Origin: JBNJEM01 sp051745935
GTDB taxonomy: Bacteria > Planctomycetota > Planctomycetia > Pirellulales > Pirellulaceae
Length of the DNA stretch: 9,387 nt
Direction: 5' to 3'
Assembly: GCA_051745935.1 (NCBI GenBank)
Contig: JBNJEM010000297.1
Span: 1 to 9,387, forward strand
The notes under the pieces are model-generated. The model saw only the letters and a program-made list of their open reading frames with translations. It ran no database searches and was not told where the DNA came from. A program made the translations under genes and the position numbers. Below are positions 6,245-9,387 of the stretch, one piece after another; within the stretch, counting starts at the first letter, position 1, and each line of letters opens with the position of its first letter.

Positions 6245-6629
6245 GACCACGCCAAGGGGGGCGAGTGAACCGGCAACAACTGCTCAATCGGAGCTAATCC
6301 ACCAGCTACGCTGGTTGGAATCGACAAGGTTCCACCGGTTCCCGCGTTTTGTCAGTTCCCCACCAAGGCAAGCTCGGTCGGGAAAAACTGGCCCCTTTTG
6401 TAGCCGTTCACCGGTGCCACTACACGGCCTGGACACGCGAGGCCCGCACGGATGCCACGGGCTGGTCCCGTGGTGGTTCACGCTCGCCGCTACAAACCGG
6501 CCAGACACACCACGCCTGGCCGTCGGTAGCGTGGAACGTAACGGACCACGGGACCAGCCCGTGGCATTTGCACCTCGAAAAACCTTTCCGCCCTGTACTT
6601 GCGCGATCCCACCTCAGCCCCGCGCGGCT
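6245..6629. other. 385-bp convergent gap between activator and Hsp70-like genes
   Basis: This gap lies between two convergent genes, so it should contain both transcript ends. It holds a perfect hairpin ACCAGC-TAC-GCTGGT (6301-6315), 56 bp after the activator stop and without a T-run. It also has an 8-bp palindrome CACCGGTG (6409-6416) nested between TGTAG (6399-6403) and CTACA (6420-6424), and the large foldback element at 6452-6567. I see no coding potential with a recognisable domain. Confidence 0.55.
6452..6567. repeat. REPIN-like foldback of two inverted REP-type palindromes
   Basis: Two exact 23-nt inverted copies (6452-6474 and 6545-6567) bound the element. Each contains its own hairpin, CCACGGG-CTGGT-CCCGTGG. 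The sequence between them is also largely self-complementary: CGCTAC (6488-6493) with GTAGCG (6526-6531), and CGGCCAG (6498-6504) with CTGGCCG (6516-6522). The whole 116 bp therefore folds back on an 11-nt central loop. This is the architecture of a REPIN or small MITE, mobilised in trans elsewhere by RAYT-type or other transposases. No transposase is present here, and the family's copy number in the genome is unknown. Confidence 0.72.
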
Positions 6630-9387
6630 CTATTCCAGCCGCAGTCCCTTGGGGAGCGATTCGCCAAACACCTCGTTCTGTTCACTCGCATCCAGAACGC
6701 CGCCTTCGCGGACCAGTTCAACCAGATGTTCGGCGGCCTCGTGATCGTCCAACCAATCAAGGGCCCGGGAGCGGCATGGGGGCGAGACGTCCCGGTAGCG
6801 ATCATTGGTTCGTCGGGCTAACTGCATTACCGCGATGGCCCCCACGGACTCGTCTCCCGCGTGTTTCCAGAGCACTTCCAGCCATTGCTCAACGGTGTCG
6901 CGTGGTACCACGGTGTTCAACGGGCCATAGAGTGGCATGCGTTGGCCTAACCGCCCCAGCGCCCAGATCATGGGGCCACGCACGTTGCGGAGCTTGCGTT
7001 TGGGCAGCAAGTCGACCAGCATGCTGCCCAGTTCGATTTTGCGAGGCACATCCAGCAATTCAAGCGATCCGAGCAACCGCCACGTTTCAGCCAGCTCTTG
7101 GGGCCGCAGCGCGGCGTCGTCACCGCGAGTTTTGCCGGTGGTCATGCGGTGGTGCAAATTGCGCGCGGAGGCCAGCAGCGGATCGGCCAGCGATTGTTGT
7201 TGTCCCCGTGACAGGCCACCGGCAATCCGGCGCCACAGCACTTGGGCTTCGTTACGAACGGAAGCATTGGTATGAACAAGCTTCCCTTGCACGGTCCGCC
7301 ATGTTTCCGCCACCCGCCAGTCATCCACGGCCAATCCATAGCCGGGTCGCAGGGAAAAGCCGAGCAGATTAACCCAGCGGGCTTCGTGCTCGGCGCTCTT
7401 CTGGCGTCCCGCTTCAAACTCCATGAGCGTTTCCCAAATCCGGCGCAGCAAGGGGGTCGGCCATTGCTTCTTTCGCATTTGGAGTTCCGCTTCCAGCTGC
7501 TTGGCCAAGCCGGCCGGACGCGCGGAACCGGAGGGGGAAAACACGTCGGCGATCAGTCGATACGCCCCCTGCCACGTTTGTTCGTCCGCGATCCCTTCCG
7601 CTTCGGATTGCGACCGGTGCGCTTCGATGTCGGTTTGCGTGGCCGATCGGACATCGAACTGCAGCCGCCAACTGCGATCGCGATCCACGGCCGTACACCA
7701 CAGGTCCATGGTGCCAATCTCATTGAGCCGGGCGTGGAGACGCACTGGCAAGGTGCCCCGCTCGCGGCGGCTTCGTGCTTTGAGCACGGTGCGAATGGGC
7801 GGCAATGGCGTCATTTGCTCGCGATCGATTGGCACCAATTGCCCCGGTTTATCCGTCAAACGCGTACTGGAAATCCAGAGCGGAAACTCGGCGGGTTCGG
7901 AAATCAGTAAGTGAAACGTGCGGTCTTCCAGTATGATGTCCTGTCCCGGTTTCGCGTTGCCAGGCACCAGACAGACGGCGGCCGGGGGATCGCTTTCGAC
8001 GCCAATGTAGTAGCTTCGGGCCAAATTGGCCACGATCCGAACGCCTTCGCCGCGGCGAACCATTCCGTAATAGGCGGCGCCATGAGCCACCGCCAGATCG
8101 AGACGGCCGTAATCCAACAGTCGCGGCGTCCAGGAGTCCTCGGCATCGCGACGGTACCATGACGCGACACAGGAGACGAGCCGTTCGCGCAGCAGAGGAG
8201 ACTCAAAAAAACCGCCATTGAACAGCAGCACGTCGGGACGCAGCCCCGCGTCCGGGCCTTGCTCGTCCTGGACGTCTACTTCGTCTACTTCGTCGAACCG
8301 ATGGGCCCTCAAAAAGGAGGCCAGATACTTGGTGATCGCTGGGTCGGCGGCATACGGGAGTCCGAATTCCTGGAATCCGGACTGCCGTGCCATCGGCTTG
8401 TCGTCCAGGGCCACGTGAGGCAGGAAGCCGTCGACCAACAATCGCCGCACATCGTCCCGTCTCACTTCCACCTGCAGCCCGCCACCAATGAGTCGAGCCC
8501 CGGTGCCAGGGAGATTCACCGTCAGTTGCTCGGCCGCCTCGGCGTCCAACAGTTCCTCCTTTACCCGCCGACAACTCTGGACCAACACGTCCCATTGATG
8601 AGACGCAAGCCGCTCGCCACCGCTCAGTTCGCGTTCCAGGTGCCGTGCCAATGCCAAGTCGAGGTTATCGCCGCCGAGAATCAAATGATCTCCGACGGCA
8701 ATACGGTGAAATTGCACGCGGCCGCCCGACGAGTCCTCGCCGGAACGTTCACCGTCGGCGGGGCTCGAGTCGGCCCGAACTCGGATGAGGGTGAAATCGG
8801 AAGTCCCGCCGCCAATGTCACACACCAAAATCGTTTGCCCCGCTTGCACGCGTTGGTGCCAATCCTCTCCGTGGCGATAGACCCACGAGTAGAACGCGGC
8901 CTGGGGTTCTTCCAACAGCACGACGCGAGCCAGACCGGCCTCGGCGGCCGCCTCCACCGTCAACTCGCGAGCGATTTCGTCAAAGGAAGCGGGCAGGGTC
9001 AGTATGATGTCCTGCTCGGCCAGAGGGGCGTCGGGGAAGCGGGCGTCCCACGCCTCACGGATGTGTTGCAGTATGCGGGCGCTGGCTTGCACGGGGGACA
9101 ACCGGTCAACGTCGGCCGCCCCTTGCCAAGGCAACACGTCGGCCGTGCGATTGATGCCGGAATGGCACAACCATGACTTCGCGGACGCGATCAGCCGTCC
9201 GGGGGCCTTGCCCCCCTGCTCTCGCGCGTAAACGCCCACCACACCGGCCGGATTCTCCGTTTGCCAGGGTAGTTTCAACAAACCGTCTCCCGCCTCGCTC
9301 GCGACCGGCTGGTAGTGAAAACTCGGCAGCGCGTCACGTTGTTCGATCACCCCCGGCGATATCAGTTGCGGGACACGGAACGAAGAA
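6630..9387 (-). CDS. Hsp70-family protein with DUF3731-type C-terminal half (5' partial)
   Basis: This is a large cytoplasmic Hsp70-like protein of about 918 visible residues. The N-terminus is outside the window: the frame stays open from the GTG at 9350 to the edge, and the upstream residues (FRVPQLISPG) match the expected family sequence, so that GTG is not the start. The missing part should hold the first phosphate motif (DLGTT-like). Visible signatures are AKSWLCHSG (near 9156-9182), LLEEPQAAFYSW (8883-8915), the second phosphate motif DIGGGTSDF (8793-8819), LGGDNLDLALA, and LLFNGGFFESP (near 8200-8230). The second half lacks a classical peptide-binding beta-sandwich pattern and resembles the DUF3731 region. 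A gene of this architecture is often beside a second Hsp70-like gene, which may lie beyond the right edge. It ends in TAG at 6630. Its client is unknown and it shows no link to the corrinoid genes, to which it is convergent. Confidence 0.9.
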   Translation of the reverse strand, partial: SSFRVPQLISPGVIEQRDALPSFHYQPVASEAGDGLLKLPWQTENPAGVVGVYAREQGGKAPGRLIASAKSWLCHSGINRTADVLPWQGAADVDRLSPVQASARILQHIREAWDARFPDAPLAEQDIILTLPASFDEIARELTVEAAAEAGLARVVLLEEPQAAFYSWVYRHGEDWHQRVQAGQTILVCDIGGGTSDFTLIRVRADSSPADGERSGEDSSGGRVQFHRIAVGDHLILGGDNLDLALARHLERELSGGERLASHQWDVLVQSCRRVKEELLDAEAAEQLTVNLPGTGARLIGGGLQVEVRRDDVRRLLVDGFLPHVALDDKPMARQSGFQEFGLPYAADPAITKYLASFLRAHRFDEVDEVDVQDEQGPDAGLRPDVLLFNGGFFESPLLRERLVSCVASWYRRDAEDSWTPRLLDYGRLDLAVAHGAAYYGMVRRGEGVRIVANLARSYYIGVESDPPAAVCLVPGNAKPGQDIILEDRTFHLLISEPAEFPLWISSTRLTDKPGQLVPIDREQMTPLPPIRTVLKARSRRERGTLPVRLHARLNEIGTMDLWCTAVDRDRSWRLQFDVRSATQTDIEAHRSQSEAEGIADEQTWQGAYRLIADVFSPSGSARPAGLAKQLEAELQMRKKQWPTPLLRRIWETLMEFEAGRQKSAEHEARWVNLLGFSLRPGYGLAVDDWRVAETWRTVQGKLVHTNASVRNEAQVLWRRIAGGLSRGQQQSLADPLLASARNLHHRMTTGKTRGDDAALRPQELAETWRLLGSLELLDVPRKIELGSMLVDLLPKRKLRNVRGPMIWALGRLGQRMPLYGPLNTVVPRDTVEQWLEVLWKHAGDESVGAIAVMQLARRTNDRYRDVSPPCRSRALDWLDDHEAAEHLVELVREGGVLDASEQNEVFGESLPKGLRLE

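Noticed and set aside
7242..7910. Plus-strand open frames opposite the Hsp70-like gene (also near 8259-9176)
   Set aside because: They are antisense shadows of a gene with clear nucleotide-binding motifs and have no domain of their own.
9348..9350. GTG as the start codon of the Hsp70-like gene
   Set aside because: The frame continues to the window edge with residues that match the family, and the first phosphate motif is still missing, so the gene begins outside the window.

Overview
The window looks like a piece of a GC-rich bacterial chromosome with low gene density, most likely a planctomycete of the Pirellulales type. This is inferred from three things: a Tat-exported Gfo/Idh/MocA oxidoreductase of the kind that is heavily expanded in that phylum, a large Hsp70-like protein with a DUF3731-type C-terminal half, and long intergenic gaps carrying small palindromic repeats. 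I did no database search. There are no RNA genes, transposases or credible CRISPR arrays.

Layout from left to right. Bases 1-280 are a leader with a GC-rich foldback. Bases 281-1606 (+) encode a Tat-signal Gfo/Idh/MocA oxidoreductase. Bases 1607-2231 hold no credible gene; they contain two 36-nt direct repeats and a short 9-nt-period repeat. Bases 2232-2861 (-) encode an MtaC/MetH-type corrinoid protein. A 324-bp divergent region follows. Bases 3186-3944 (+) encode a DUF1638 protein. After a 296-bp gap, 4241-6244 (+) encodes a RACo-type corrinoid reductive activator with a [2Fe-2S] domain and an ASKHA ATPase domain. Bases 6245-6629 are a convergent gap with a 116-bp foldback element that resembles a REPIN. 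Bases 6630-9387 (-) encode the Hsp70-family protein, whose N-terminus is cut by the window edge.

The functional core is 2232-6244. It holds three parts of a corrinoid-dependent methyl-transfer system: the B12 carrier protein (Co(I) methyl carrier), the ATP- and Fe-S-dependent activator that would rescue the carrier from accidental oxidation to Co(II), and DUF1638, a family of unknown function that tends to occur beside such genes. The substrate methyltransferase and the acceptor methyltransferase (MtaA/MtbA/MetH or tetrahydrofolate type) are not in the window, so the methyl donor cannot be named. The oxidoreductase and the Hsp70-like protein have no evident link to this module.

The most unusual features are a frame-preserving insertion of about 66 residues in the activator's ATPase domain, the REPIN-like foldback at 6452-6567, and the compact corrinoid, DUF1638 and activator set without a visible methyltransferase.
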